41,598 nt of DNA from Acidobacteriota bacterium (lineage in GTDB: Bacteria; Acidobacteriota; Terriglobia; Terriglobales; Acidobacteriaceae): contig JAKBHH010000026.1 of NCBI GenBank assembly GCA_021836865.1, forward strand, positions 1 through 41,598, given 5' to 3'. Each line of letters opens with the position of its first letter. Positions within the stretch are counted from its first letter, which is position 1. A program made the position numbers and the translations under genes. This document shows, in pieces, positions 33,663 through 41,598 of this stretch. A model generated the notes under the pieces. That model was not told the DNA's origin. It saw nothing but the letters and a program-made list of their open reading frames with translations, and did not search any database.

Positions 33663-36269
33663 TCAGTGAACCGGAGCGCGCATCGCGTCCAGTGAAGCGG
33701 TGAGCGTCTCCGCCAGCTCGCGCTGCTGGTCCCCGCTGAGCTTCGCGCCGTGACTGGTCAGATAAAACACGTCGATGGCGGTTTCGCCTTCGGTGTCGAT
33801 GAGGGCGACCTCAATGTTGCACTGGTGCGTGCTCAGGGTGAGCGCGATCTGGCGGAGCAGGCCGGGAACATCCTGCGCGACAACCTGCAGCAGGGTGGAG
33901 TGCGTCGAAGAGTCCGAGTCGAATTGGAGGCGCGTGGCGACCTCGACCTTGGCGTTGCTGTTGTGGTTGAGATGACGGCGGCCTTCTAGCAACTGGTCGA
34001 CGGAAACCTTTTGCGAAACGACGTCGTGGAGGTTGGCAAGAAATCGGTCCTTCTCGCTGGGGTTGAGCTCGATGGTCCGGAAGACGTCGGTGAACTGGAA
34101 GCTGTCGACGACGATGCCGACGTCGTTCGAGAAGGCTCCGGCCTTGACGATGTTCATGCCCCAGGCGGCCAGCGTGCCGGCCACATCGGCGAAGAGGCGG
34201 CTGCGGTCGCGCACGATCACCGTCAGGTCAAATAGTTGGCGATGGGGCCGCAGGTCGAGCTGCACGGGGTCATTGTCGAGGTTGAGGGCGAGCTGGAAAT
34301 GGTTGCGGATGTGCTCGGGGAGGCGGGTCTGCAAATAGCGCTGAGGCAGGCCTTCAAGGAATTGCTTGAGCGCGTCGTACTGGCTGGCCGGAACCATGGA
34401 GCGAATGCGGTTGAGGAGCGAGGGGTCGATGGCGGCGTGATAGCGAACCTCGTCGACCGAGCGGTCCATGAAGTTGGCGGTGGTCATGTAGAGCTGCCAC
34501 AGGCTCTCGGCTTTCCAAGGGGTGAGCGCCTCGGGGTTCACCGCCTTGATGTCCGCATAGGTCATCAGGGTGAGCATCTTGAGCAGAGTGGGGCTGCCGA
34601 CCTTGTCCGAGAAGCCGCGCACATTTTCGAGGTCGAAGATGTCGCGGCGGAGGGCGTTGGACATCTCGAGATGCAGGCGGATGAGCTTGAGGACGGACTC
34701 GCGCTCTTCGGCATCGAAGTCCAGGCGGGCAAGGAAGCTGTCAGCCAGCTCGACGCTCTGGCCGGTGTGTTCGCCGCTGCGGCGGCCTTTGCCGGTGTCA
34801 TGCAGCAGTAGCGCAAGCAAAAACAGGTCGAGGCGGTCGATTTCAGGCAGTAACTGCGCCAGGCGGTGCTCGTAGTCGTGGGTGGGCGTGCGCAGGCTGT
34901 GTACATTGTCTATGGTGAGGAAGGTGTGCTCATCGACGGTATAGCGGTGGTAGGAATCGCGAATGACCAGCGCATCGATGCCGTGGAACTCCGGGATGAG
35001 CATCTCAAGAATTCCCAGGGCGTGCATGGTGCGCAGGGCGTGCGCCGCATGCGGGCCTAGCAGGATCTCGCGCAGCGCGTTCCAGAGATATGGTCCCTCA
35101 GGGACGTGGATGGCCAGCGCGGGAAGGGCGTCGGTGATGCGGTCTTCGGCGGCCTGCGAGAGCGCGTAGCCGTGGGTGGCCATCAGCGAGAAGACGCGGA
35201 GAATAGCAGCCGTCTCGTTGAACTGCGCGCCGGGCAGGATGTCGATACGGCCCTGGTCGAGGATAAAATCGGTCCCCGCGATGGGCGTGCGGCGGCGACG
35301 GAACTGGCGGTAGAAGCTGACCGGGGCGGGCAGATGCTCCATGAGCAGCGCGGCGCGGCGGTAGATGACACGCGCGTGGCGATAGTAGGTGCGCATCCAG
35401 TAGGCGGGGTCGGCGGTACCGCGCGTCTCCAGACCGATGGAGTTGGCCGCGGCTTCGTCTTGTGACTGCCAATCGAGGGTATTGTCGTCGCGTCCGTGGC
35501 GGAAATGGAGGAAGCAGCGCGCGGCGGCGAGAAAGTCGAAGGCCGCCTCGGCGTCTCCGCGGGCGCTCTGGAAGACGCCGCCACGCTGGCGGGGCCACTC
35601 CTTTGTCTCTTTGAGGTGAAAGAGCAAGGCGAACCAGACCGCCAGGTGGTAGTCGCGCAGGCCGCCGGGACACTCTTTCAGGTTGGGCTCAAGATGAAAG
35701 ATGGTGTTCCCGTACTTGGTGTGGCGGGCGCGGGCAATCTCACCCAGCTTTTGCGTAATGGTGTTCCACTCGCTCAGGACCAGGCCGGGAAAAACGGTCT
35801 GATGCAACTGCTGGTAGAGAGGGAAGTGGCCAGCGAGAAATCGGCGATCGAGGGTGGCGAGGGTGAATTCGAGGTTGTCGGGGTCGAAGCGCCCGGCTTC
35901 CTTTACTGTGCGGGAGGCGGGGCTGGCGCGCAACCCGATATCCCACATGCCCTGAATGATGGTGCGAACGGTGTCCTTGCTCTGCTCTTCGGTCTTCTCG
36001 TCGGCAAAGACGAAGAGCACGTCGATGTCGGAACAGGGAAAGAGGTCCTTGCGGCCATAGCCGCCAAGGGCAAGCAGGGCCACATTCAGCGCGCTTTGTC
36101 CAGCAAAGGCCCGGCGCCACATTTCAATGAGGATGCGATCGACGATGGCCGAGCGTCTGCGGATGGCGGCGGTGCCGTCGCCGGTGCGGTCACAGGTCTG
36201 GCGGACAAGCGCCATCTCGCGCAGATACTGATCCCGGAGATCGTCAACCGCAAGAGCGACTGGAGTCAT
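33663..36269 (-). CDS. glnD: PII uridylyltransferase / uridylyl-removing enzyme GlnD
   Basis: This 868-residue protein has the full GlnD layout. The nucleotidyltransferase domain carries '[18 protein letters not shown]' (69-86), the HD hydrolase domain carries '[17 protein letters not shown]' (His-Asp about 489-490), and two ACT domains occupy roughly 700-868, with '[20 protein letters not shown]' opening the first and '[18 protein letters not shown]' the second. GlnD adds UMP to, or removes it from, the PII nitrogen-signalling protein according to glutamine bound at the ACT domains. The ATG start is at 36269. It lies downstream of the large secreted gene with a 119-base gap holding a hairpin and a candidate promoter. 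No PII gene (glnB) is present in the window. Confidence 0.95.
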   Translation of the reverse strand: MTPVALAVDDLRDQYLREMALVRQTCDRTGDGTAAIRRRSAIVDRILIEMWRRAFAGQSALNVALLALGGYGRKDLFPCSDIDVLFVFADEKTEEQSKDTVRTIIQGMWDIGLRASPASRTVKEAGRFDPDNLEFTLATLDRRFLAGHFPLYQQLHQTVFPGLVLSEWNTITQKLGEIARARHTKYGNTIFHLEPNLKECPGGLRDYHLAVWFALLFHLKETKEWPRQRGGVFQSARGDAEAAFDFLAAARCFLHFRHGRDDNTLDWQSQDEAAANSIGLETRGTADPAYWMRTYYRHARVIYRRAALLMEHLPAPVSFYRQFRRRRTPIAGTDFILDQGRIDILPGAQFNETAAILRVFSLMATHGYALSQAAEDRITDALPALAIHVPEGPYLWNALREILLGPHAAHALRTMHALGILEMLIPEFHGIDALVIRDSYHRYTVDEHTFLTIDNVHSLRTPTHDYEHRLAQLLPEIDRLDLFLLALLLHDTGKGRRSGEHTGQSVELADSFLARLDFDAEERESVLKLIRLHLEMSNALRRDIFDLENVRGFSDKVGSPTLLKMLTLMTYADIKAVNPEALTPWKAESLWQLYMTTANFMDRSVDEVRYHAAIDPSLLNRIRSMVPASQYDALKQFLEGLPQRYLQTRLPEHIRNHFQLALNLDNDPVQLDLRPHRQLFDLTVIVRDRSRLFADVAGTLAAWGMNIVKAGAFSNDVGIVVDSFQFTDVFRTIELNPSEKDRFLANLHDVVSQKVSVDQLLEGRRHLNHNSNAKVEVATRLQFDSDSSTHSTLLQVVAQDVPGLLRQIALTLSTHQCNIEVALIDTEGETAIDVFYLTSHGAKLSGDQQRELAETLTASLDAMRAPVH

Positions 36270-36311
36270 AGAGGTTGTGCGTGGCTCGCCGAAGCAAAAA
36301 GGATTATTAAC

Positions 36312-36339
36312 AGAATACTAAATCCCTGAGCCAACACAA
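36312..36339 (-). promoter_or_regulatory. Candidate sigma-70 promoter for glnD
   Basis: On the minus strand TTGTGT and TATTCT are separated by 16 bases, about 45 bases upstream of the glnD start codon. The -35 box is weak and no transcription start is known. Confidence 0.3.
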
Positions 36340-36340
36340 G

Positions 36341-36359
36341 CTAAAACCCATGCGGGGTT
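36341..36359 (-). terminator. Weak terminator after the large secreted protein gene
   Basis: On the minus strand AACCC-CGCAT-GGGTT forms a 5-base-pair stem followed by TTAG, downstream of the stop of the large secreted gene. It is weak, so some read-through into glnD is likely. Confidence 0.3.
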
Positions 36360-36388
36360 CCAGGCGGAACGCGCGAAGTGCGCCGGGA

Positions 36389-39301
36389 TTAAGGATGTTG
36401 CTCCACGTGGACGCTGAGCATGCTGGTGTTACCGGTGGCGGCCAGTCCAGTCATCTCGGTGGCGACGCCGGGAAGCGATGCCGGTGCAAAGGTGACCGTG
36501 CCATCCAGCGCCGAGGTGGCCGTGGAGACCTGCGTCGCCAGCAGCTCGCTGGCTGCGCAGCGTCCATGGGGCGGGCAGGGCGGTGCCCACGCGTAGAGCG
36601 ACTGAAAGAAAGTGACGGTGCCGCCGGCCATGGGGTTGCCGTCCATGTCGCGCACGCGCAGGACAATCTGGCCCGGCGTACCGCCGGTGGCAAGGCTCTG
36701 GGCGGTGCCGGCAACGGCCTCCAGCCAGGCATACTCCGGGCGTGCGCCGGTGGCGGTGAACTGAACGCATTGGGTGGTTCCGTTGAGGCAGGCCGTGGCG
36801 CTGGACTGCTGGCCCTCAGCAAGCGGACCCACGGTGAGCGCCTTCGCTGCGATGCCGTTGGTTCCGGTGACCACCGGGGTGCTGCTTTGAGATGCGATGC
36901 CTGCGGCCGGTTGCCACGCCACGGTCTGGCCGCTGAACGGTGCGCCGTTGTTCAGGGCCAGAGCCTGCGTAGTCCAGCCGATGGTGGCTCCGGCGGCGAC
37001 TGAGACCGTGGGTGCGAGCGCGCTGAGGACAGGCGGCGATCCGCCGGTGAAGTGTGCCTGCAGAGTGACGCCGTTGGTGAGCGAAGCCGTGACGACGGCA
37101 AGAGCGCTGCTGGTGGGGGTGATGTTCAGCGTGGCCTGCCCGTCCCCGCTGGCGGTCACCTTGCAGCTAGTCTGCCCGCATCCCAGTGTTGCCGCGCCGC
37201 TGGTCAGCGTATACGTCACGGTCACGCCGCTGGCCGGGGTCAGGTTGGAGGTGAGCGCCGTGACGGTGAAGGGCAGCGGCACGCCCAGAGGAACTGTGTT
37301 GGCGGGCGCGGTGACCAGGGTGATGGAGTCGCCCGAGCCCGCGTCATAGCTGATGCCGCCGGAGATGATCGCCGCCGCATAAAAGATCGGCAGATCGTCC
37401 ACCTCCACATCGACCGAACCCGTGACACCCGGCGTCACTGCCGGCGCGACCGCCGTAATCTCGTTGGGCGAGACGCTGGTGATGATGGCCGGTTGACCGC
37501 CAACGAGCACCGTGTCCGAGGGGCGAAAGCCCATCCCGTGAAGGACGATCGGGCCACCTGTAGTGGGCAGATGGGTGGACAGTACGGTGTCTGCGTAGAG
37601 CACCCAGCCGTTGTAGGCGTAGTCCGGGCGGCCATCGCCGCGCATGTCGGCAATCCCCAGTCGCACCAGGTCGTCGGCGCTGGCAGCGACTCTGAGCCAG
37701 CTTTCGCCGGTAGCCGAGCCATTGAGTCCAGGGGCGGAGCCAACGGATGCCGAGCCGATCGGATCGAAGGCATCCCATATGCCCAATGCGAGCAAGGCTT
37801 TGCTCTCTGTGGGTATGCCGGACTCGTTCAAAGCCTGGGTGACCACGGTAAAGGTGCGCCCGCCGCGGACCGGCAGGAGATACCAGTCGGTCTGGCCCAC
37901 CTGGCTCACCCTTCCTGACCACAGACCGCTCGGCGGCAGGTTGCGGGGCTGGGCTTCGGTCCCGATGGCGTCCGCAACGCCTCCCGTGGCTGAGTCGCCG
38001 ATGTTGACGGTGAGCGCCTGCGACATTCCACCCGCAAGTGCCGGTACGGAGAGAGTGGGCATGGTGCCGGAAGGCGCGGGCGAGCCATCCACGTAAGGGC
38101 CGACCGAGGCGGAGAGCATGTAGAGGGGATTGATGGGCTCAAACGTGATCTGGTAGTTCGCGGCAGTCATGCCGGGCGGCAGAGGCATGTATCGCAGATC
38201 AAAATAGCCCTGCATCCCCGGGTCATTGGATCCCCAGCGCGTCAGCGGGTTGCCGTTGGCGTCGGTCCAGCCGCTCACGGGGTTTCCGTGTTTGCCGTTG
38301 AAGTAGCCGCCGGAGACGAAGGTGACCGTGTACTCGTAGAGCGGATTGCCGTTCGCGTCCAGAGGCCGCGCGACGACGTTCACCCCCTGCATGCCGGTCC
38401 CGTTGCGAAAGGTGAGAGTGCCGGTGATGGAGACGGTGTTGGCCGCGGTGATCTGCTTGCCGGGTAAGGTGGAGAGATTGGCTGCCGTGACGGGGTAGAT
38501 GCGATTCAGCGCGGCGATATCGTCAAAGCGCAGAAGGGTGGGGTCCGGGATGCAATTGCCTCCACTCGGCCCGCAGGCGCCGCTGAGCGGCTGCATGATC
38601 GGCCAGCCGAGTGCGCCATTGGGCTCGCCGTTGGTCATCGCGCCGGGGTTTACCTGCGCGGCGGCCAGTCCCAAAATGCTGCCGAACGCTCGCTCAACCT
38701 GGAAGGTCATCATGGTGAGTTGGTTTGGAGTATAGGCGCACAGGCCATTCAGGATGATGATTGCGTGAGCGATGGTGGCGTCGGGCTGAATGTCGTCCAG
38801 CCAGGACCAGACGCCGTCGTTCTGGCAACTGCCGGGGTCGCTCGCGGTTGCGCCAAAGATGGCATTGATGACCGAGCCGTCGGCATCATAGATGACCCCG
38901 ACTGGATAGCTGGTGGCCGTGGGAGCCACATCGCTGGGCTGCTTGATGGTCTGATTGCCGGCAATGATGTTCGCGCCGCTGACGTCCTCGTTGAGCGGGC
39001 CGGCATCGGTAAGGGACACGCTGGCCGTCGGCACCGCGCTCCAAAGAGCCGCCGCGGCATCCACCATGGCGGTGGCCTGCTGGTTGGTGACCGCGCCATT
39101 CAGTGGCCCCTGGTCCACGTAGTAGTGGACCTGCCCCCCGGACCAGTGCACGGGCTGGCCCAGAACGGCGGGGTTAAAGTATGTCGCTCCAGCCACATAT
39201 TTTGGCCCCCCAGCCTGCACATGGGCCGGCGAAAGCGCCAACACTCCAGCGCCCAGAAATATCGTCAGAATAAGCCACTGTGAGCGATCGAGGCGTGGCA
39301 C
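36389..39301 (-). CDS. Large secreted protein: decayed matrixin domain, IPT/TIG and Ig-like repeats
   Basis: This protein of about 970 residues has a signal peptide (start GTG 39301; AGGGAGG 8 bases before it; an ATG at 39328 is an alternative). The N-terminal 270 residues follow the matrixin metallopeptidase layout: 'VHYYVDQGPLN', 'FQVERAFGSILGLAAAQ', a Met-turn-like 'IMQPLSG' and the closing helix 'DDIAALNRIYP'. In the zinc motif H-E-x-G-H-x-x-G-x-x-H, the three His and the Glu are replaced by Arg204, Ser208, Ala214 and Ala205, so no protease activity is expected. An IPT/TIG-like domain ('GGPIVLHGMGFRPSDTVLV') and two or three Ig-like (Big_1-type) domains follow ('VPLGVPLPFTVTA', 'GTPGQIVLRVRDMDGNPMAG'). 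It is likely a surface or extracellular structural or binding protein. Confidence 0.85.
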   Translation of the reverse strand: MPRLDRSQWLILTIFLGAGVLALSPAHVQAGGPKYVAGATYFNPAVLGQPVHWSGGQVHYYVDQGPLNGAVTNQQATAMVDAAAALWSAVPTASVSLTDAGPLNEDVSGANIIAGNQTIKQPSDVAPTATSYPVGVIYDADGSVINAIFGATASDPGSCQNDGVWSWLDDIQPDATIAHAIIILNGLCAYTPNQLTMMTFQVERAFGSILGLAAAQVNPGAMTNGEPNGALGWPIMQPLSGACGPSGGNCIPDPTLLRFDDIAALNRIYPVTAANLSTLPGKQITAANTVSITGTLTFRNGTGMQGVNVVARPLDANGNPLYEYTVTFVSGGYFNGKHGNPVSGWTDANGNPLTRWGSNDPGMQGYFDLRYMPLPPGMTAANYQITFEPINPLYMLSASVGPYVDGSPAPSGTMPTLSVPALAGGMSQALTVNIGDSATGGVADAIGTEAQPRNLPPSGLWSGRVSQVGQTDWYLLPVRGGRTFTVVTQALNESGIPTESKALLALGIWDAFDPIGSASVGSAPGLNGSATGESWLRVAASADDLVRLGIADMRGDGRPDYAYNGWVLYADTVLSTHLPTTGGPIVLHGMGFRPSDTVLVGGQPAIITSVSPNEITAVAPAVTPGVTGSVDVEVDDLPIFYAAAIISGGISYDAGSGDSITLVTAPANTVPLGVPLPFTVTALTSNLTPASGVTVTYTLTSGAATLGCGQTSCKVTASGDGQATLNITPTSSALAVVTASLTNGVTLQAHFTGGSPPVLSALAPTVSVAAGATIGWTTQALALNNGAPFSGQTVAWQPAAGIASQSSTPVVTGTNGIAAKALTVGPLAEGQQSSATACLNGTTQCVQFTATGARPEYAWLEAVAGTAQSLATGGTPGQIVLRVRDMDGNPMAGGTVTFFQSLYAWAPPCPPHGRCAASELLATQVSTATSALDGTVTFAPASLPGVATEMTGLAATGNTSMLSVHVEQHP

Positions 39302-39533
39302 GGTGCGGCCCTCCCTGTCGAATCCCATGCAGAGGCGGGGCCACCGCAGGCGTCCAATGTTAAGAAAAATCTCATGTTACTGGTGAGAAAGCTGCCATGG
39401 TAGATCGGCTCGAGGAGGCGGCCAAATCCCGAAGCCGCCGCAGGCGCATGCCCGGTGGGCGTCCCCGAGGATCTGCCTGCCGGCGTCATATCCCACTTGT
39501 GTGTAGTTGTCTTCTGCTGCTGGATTGGTTTAA

Positions 39534-41114
39534 GTGGTAAACAGCGGGGAATTCCCGGCACTCAAAGTGTGCCCCGAGGCCATCCCCGAGGAGGGCGTCA
39601 TTTCAACCCGACTTCGTTTAGGCGATTTGCTCATTCGAGCGAAATTGGTGACCGAGGAGCAGGTTGCCCAGGCCGTGCACCGCTTGACCGAAGAAGGCGG
39701 CAGGCTGGGCGACAACCTGGTCGCCATGGGAGCCATTGACAAGCGCACGCTGGAGTCCTTCCTGCACCGGATTCCGAAGGAGCCGGGCGACATCAAGTCT
39801 ATTGGGATTGATGAGATTGATCTGATGGGTTTGCTCCTCAAGCTGATCTACCGCGACCGTCTGGAGACGACCCGGCAGTTTGTGGAGGCTATCAAGCTTC
39901 CCTACCACATCGTGCTGGATCTGATTCAGATGGCGGTGGGCCGCCAATTGCTCCAGACGCTGGGTTCGCGCTATTCCGATAACCCGATCGATCTGAGCTA
40001 TTCGTTCACAGAAGAAGGACGGCGCTGGACAATTGATGCGCTGAATCGCCTGCGCTACACGGGGCCGGCTCCGGTCACGCTCGATGAGTTTAACGAGCAG
40101 GTAAACATGCAGAAGCTGACGAATGAGATCGTCAGCTATGACCGGATTCGCAAGGCAATCGGCGAACTGACGTTTGACGACAGCATCATTGAGCAATGCG
40201 GTCCGGCGCTGAACTCGGGCCGCGCCATGTTGCTTTACGGACCTCCTGGGAATGGCAAGACATCTGTGGCGCACTCCTTTGCCAACGTGTTCAGCGATGT
40301 GATCTATGTGCCCTACGCCGTCATCGTGGAGGGGCAGATTATCCGCGTCCACGATCCCAGCATCCACGTGCCGCTGGCCGCCAGCACCATGGAGGACGAC
40401 GACCCGTCTTCGGTCGTCCGGCGCGAATCATTTGACGCCCGCTGGGTTCCCTGCAAGAGGCCATTTGTTGTGACCGGCGGCGAATTGACGCTGGACATGC
40501 TGGACCTGCGGTATGACGAGGTCGGAAACTTTTATGAGGCGCCGCTGCATGTGAAGGCTCTCGGCGGCTGCTTCATTATCGATGACTTTGGCCGCCAGCT
40601 GGTGAGCCCGACCAACCTGCTGAATCGCTGGATTGTGCCGCTGGAAAATCGGGTGGACTACCTCAAGCTGCACACTGGAAAGACCTTCAGCGTCCCATTT
40701 GAAGAGCTCGTGATGTTCTCTACGAATCTGGAGCCGGAAGATTTGATGGATCCTGCCTTCCTGCGCCGCCTTCCCTACAAGATCGAGATCGGCGCGCCGA
40801 GCTGTGAGAACTACCGGCGGATTTTCGAGAAGGAGGCGGAACGGCAAGGGCTCAAGCTCACCGATTCAGCATTTGATTACGTGGTGCAAGTCCTCAGGTT
40901 CGAGAAAGAGCTTGACTTTGCAGCCTACCAGCCAAAGTTCATCGTCGATCAGGTTGTAGCCACATGCCGTTTCATGGGTGAGCCGCCGCACTTCGAGCCG
41001 CGGTTTGTGGACTACGCGCTGGGCAACCTGCGCGTGCGGCGCAACAAAGACGGCAAAGTGGAGAACCGGACCTCGGCGCGCATCGACGATGAAGAAGCTG
41101 TCGGCGCGCGCTGA
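39534..41114 (+). CDS. AAA+ ATPase with MshEN/GspE-N-like N-terminal domain
   Basis: This protein has about 526 residues. A short N-terminal helical module (about 29-81) opens with 'LGDLLIRAKLVTEEQVAQA' and repeats the pattern in 'GRLGDNLVAMGAIDKRTLES', which resembles the MshEN/GspE N-terminal module that binds c-di-GMP in some secretion and pilus ATPases. The AAA+ part has Walker A 'GPPGNGKT' (236-243) and Walker B 'CFIIDD' (346-351), with 'FSTNLEP' and 'LRRLPYKIEI' as sensor and arginine-finger regions. This is a MoxR/AAA-type fold, not the GspE fold. Start is uncertain: GTG 39534 is the first in frame, but an AGG-rich site 6 bases before ATT 39600 is also seen. The role is unknown; a pilus- or secretion-related role is inference from domain and from the pilin gene 6 kb away. 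Confidence 0.8.
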   Translation: MVNSGEFPALKVCPEAIPEEGVISTRLRLGDLLIRAKLVTEEQVAQAVHRLTEEGGRLGDNLVAMGAIDKRTLESFLHRIPKEPGDIKSIGIDEIDLMGLLLKLIYRDRLETTRQFVEAIKLPYHIVLDLIQMAVGRQLLQTLGSRYSDNPIDLSYSFTEEGRRWTIDALNRLRYTGPAPVTLDEFNEQVNMQKLTNEIVSYDRIRKAIGELTFDDSIIEQCGPALNSGRAMLLYGPPGNGKTSVAHSFANVFSDVIYVPYAVIVEGQIIRVHDPSIHVPLAASTMEDDDPSSVVRRESFDARWVPCKRPFVVTGGELTLDMLDLRYDEVGNFYEAPLHVKALGGCFIIDDFGRQLVSPTNLLNRWIVPLENRVDYLKLHTGKTFSVPFEELVMFSTNLEPEDLMDPAFLRRLPYKIEIGAPSCENYRRIFEKEAERQGLKLTDSAFDYVVQVLRFEKELDFAAYQPKFIVDQVVATCRFMGEPPHFEPRFVDYALGNLRVRRNKDGKVENRTSARIDDEEAVGAR

Positions 41115-41151
41115 TCCTTAAGTGCCGGCAACGGAGCGTTGAGCGCGCGGC

Positions 41152-41352
41152 TCAGAGCTCCGGGTAAAAGTCGAAAAAGGCGTCCAGGCTCTGCTTGAGC
41201 TGTTGTTCGATCTCCTCGCGTGAGCCCTCCAGCACGTGCATCGTCACGTGTGCCTCGTGGCCGTTCGCCAGCTTGAGCGTTGCGTCGTGAATCTCCGCGA
41301 CCTCGCCCTCGGGCAGCAGTCGCATTCCATAGATAAGAGTCAGATTTGCCAT
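41152..41352 (-). CDS. Small protein of unknown function
   Basis: This protein has about 66 residues if it begins at ATG 41352 ('MANLTLIYGM'); in-frame alternatives are ATG 41364 and GTG 41400 (82 residues). It contains 'GHEAHVTMHVLEGSREEIEQ' and ends 'SLDAFFDFYPEL'. The amphipathic C-terminal helix and the beta-like middle suggest a small soluble alpha/beta protein. I do not recognise a family. It converges on the AAA+ gene (37-base gap) and is divergent from trxB. Confidence 0.55.
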   Translation of the reverse strand: MANLTLIYGMRLLPEGEVAEIHDATLKLANGHEAHVTMHVLEGSREEIEQQLKQSLDAFFDFYPEL

Positions 41353-41435
41353 GTGCTTCATCATAATGAAGTGCGGCTCATGCAGCATTGCGCGAGCCAC
41401 GCCCCAGACCGGGTAAAATCGACCTTGGAAAATCC

Positions 41436-41598
41436 ATGACAGAGACTCGCGACACCGTGATCCTTGGCTCGGGCTGTGCCGGGCTGACCGCCGCCATCTA
41501 CACTGCCCGTGCAGGCCTCAACCCATTGGTTCTGGAGGGCCACGAGCCCGGCGGCCAGCTCTCCATCACCACGCTGGTGGAGAACTTTCCCGGCTGGC
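41436..41598 (+). CDS. trxB: Thioredoxin-disulfide reductase TrxB (5' part only)
   Basis: The 54 residues present match the start of TrxB: the FAD-binding '[20 protein letters not shown]' and then '[14 protein letters not shown]' and 'VENFPGW'. TrxB reduces thioredoxin with NADPH through FAD and a Cys pair located further on, outside the window. The first GxGxxG is 'GSGCAG', with Cys where Pro is more common; the Cys is not the redox cysteine. The start ATG is at 41436; GGAAAA lies just before it. The gene is cut by the right edge of the window, so nothing can be said about the NADPH domain or the redox motif. Confidence 0.88.
   Translation, partial: MTETRDTVILGSGCAGLTAAIYTARAGLNPLVLEGHEPGGQLSITTLVENFPGW

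Noticed and set aside
36350-37003. Plus-strand frame of 217 residues opposite the large secreted protein
   Set aside because: It mirrors a clearly coding minus-strand gene and is Gly/Arg-rich, as expected for antisense of this GC content.
1-41598. CRISPR arrays, insertion sequences, tRNA or rRNA genes
   Set aside because: No regularly spaced repeats, transposase motifs or RNA-gene sequences were recognised by reading; very short or decayed elements could be missed.

Overview
This 41.6 kb window is a densely coded, GC-rich stretch of bacterial chromosome. I see no tRNA, rRNA, insertion sequence, prophage or CRISPR array. The mix of genes fits an acidobacterium of the Terriglobia/Acidobacteriaceae type: many Tat-exported sugar-acid enzymes, a tandem ThyX-like protein, long Ig-like secreted proteins, an orphan Flp pilin, and a short Ser/Thr kinase with one C-terminal membrane segment. 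The taxonomy is an inference from gene content, not a measurement.

Region by region. 1-7.1 kb: the end of a small possibly DUF5666-like protein, an EAL/HDOD protein downstream of fabG, a DUF2071 protein, a double-length ThyX-like protein, a secreted DUF1330 protein followed by a decayed copy of the thyX 3' end, and an EntS-type MFS exporter. 7.2-10.2 kb: two more MFS transporters. 10.4-12.2 kb: typA/bipA, whose 3' end meets the MFS gene at a strong hairpin. 12.4-16.0 kb: a secreted metallo-beta-lactamase-fold protein, a Tat-exported xylose-isomerase-like TIM-barrel protein and a TolC-type outer-membrane protein. 16.3-24.0 kb: a sugar-acid locus with an ACS-family transporter, a Tat-exported DUF362 protein, a ManD-like enolase-superfamily dehydratase, a second enolase-superfamily protein, a UxuA-like mannonate dehydratase and an RraA-like aldolase. 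All of these enzymes carry export signals. 24.0-31.3 kb: a small membrane protein, an AzgA-type purine permease, a chloroperoxidase-like alpha/beta hydrolase, a CPA1 sodium/proton antiporter, hemB, a zinc-ribbon membrane protein and a secreted esterase. 31.4-36.3 kb: a Ser/Thr kinase, an EF-P family factor with an EfpL/YeiP-type loop, an Flp-type pilin and glnD. 36.4-41.6 kb: a large secreted Ig-like protein built on a decayed matrixin domain, an AAA+ ATPase with an MshEN/GspE-N-like N-terminus, a small unknown protein and the start of trxB.

How genes may work together. The clearest functional unit is the 16.3-24.0 kb locus. Both known mannonate dehydratase folds (enolase superfamily and UxuA) appear next to a transporter of the hexuronate/aldonate type, and the enzymes carry Tat or Sec signals. 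I infer that sugar acids are dehydrated or cleaved outside the cytoplasm and the products imported. The best candidates for something not well described are this exported sugar-acid locus, the tandem ThyX with its signature motif split between two halves, the MshEN-like/AAA+ ATPase, and the decayed matrixin/Ig protein. Housekeeping genes (fabG, typA, hemB, glnD, EF-P, trxB) show this is core chromosome with accessory genes interleaved, not a mobile island.
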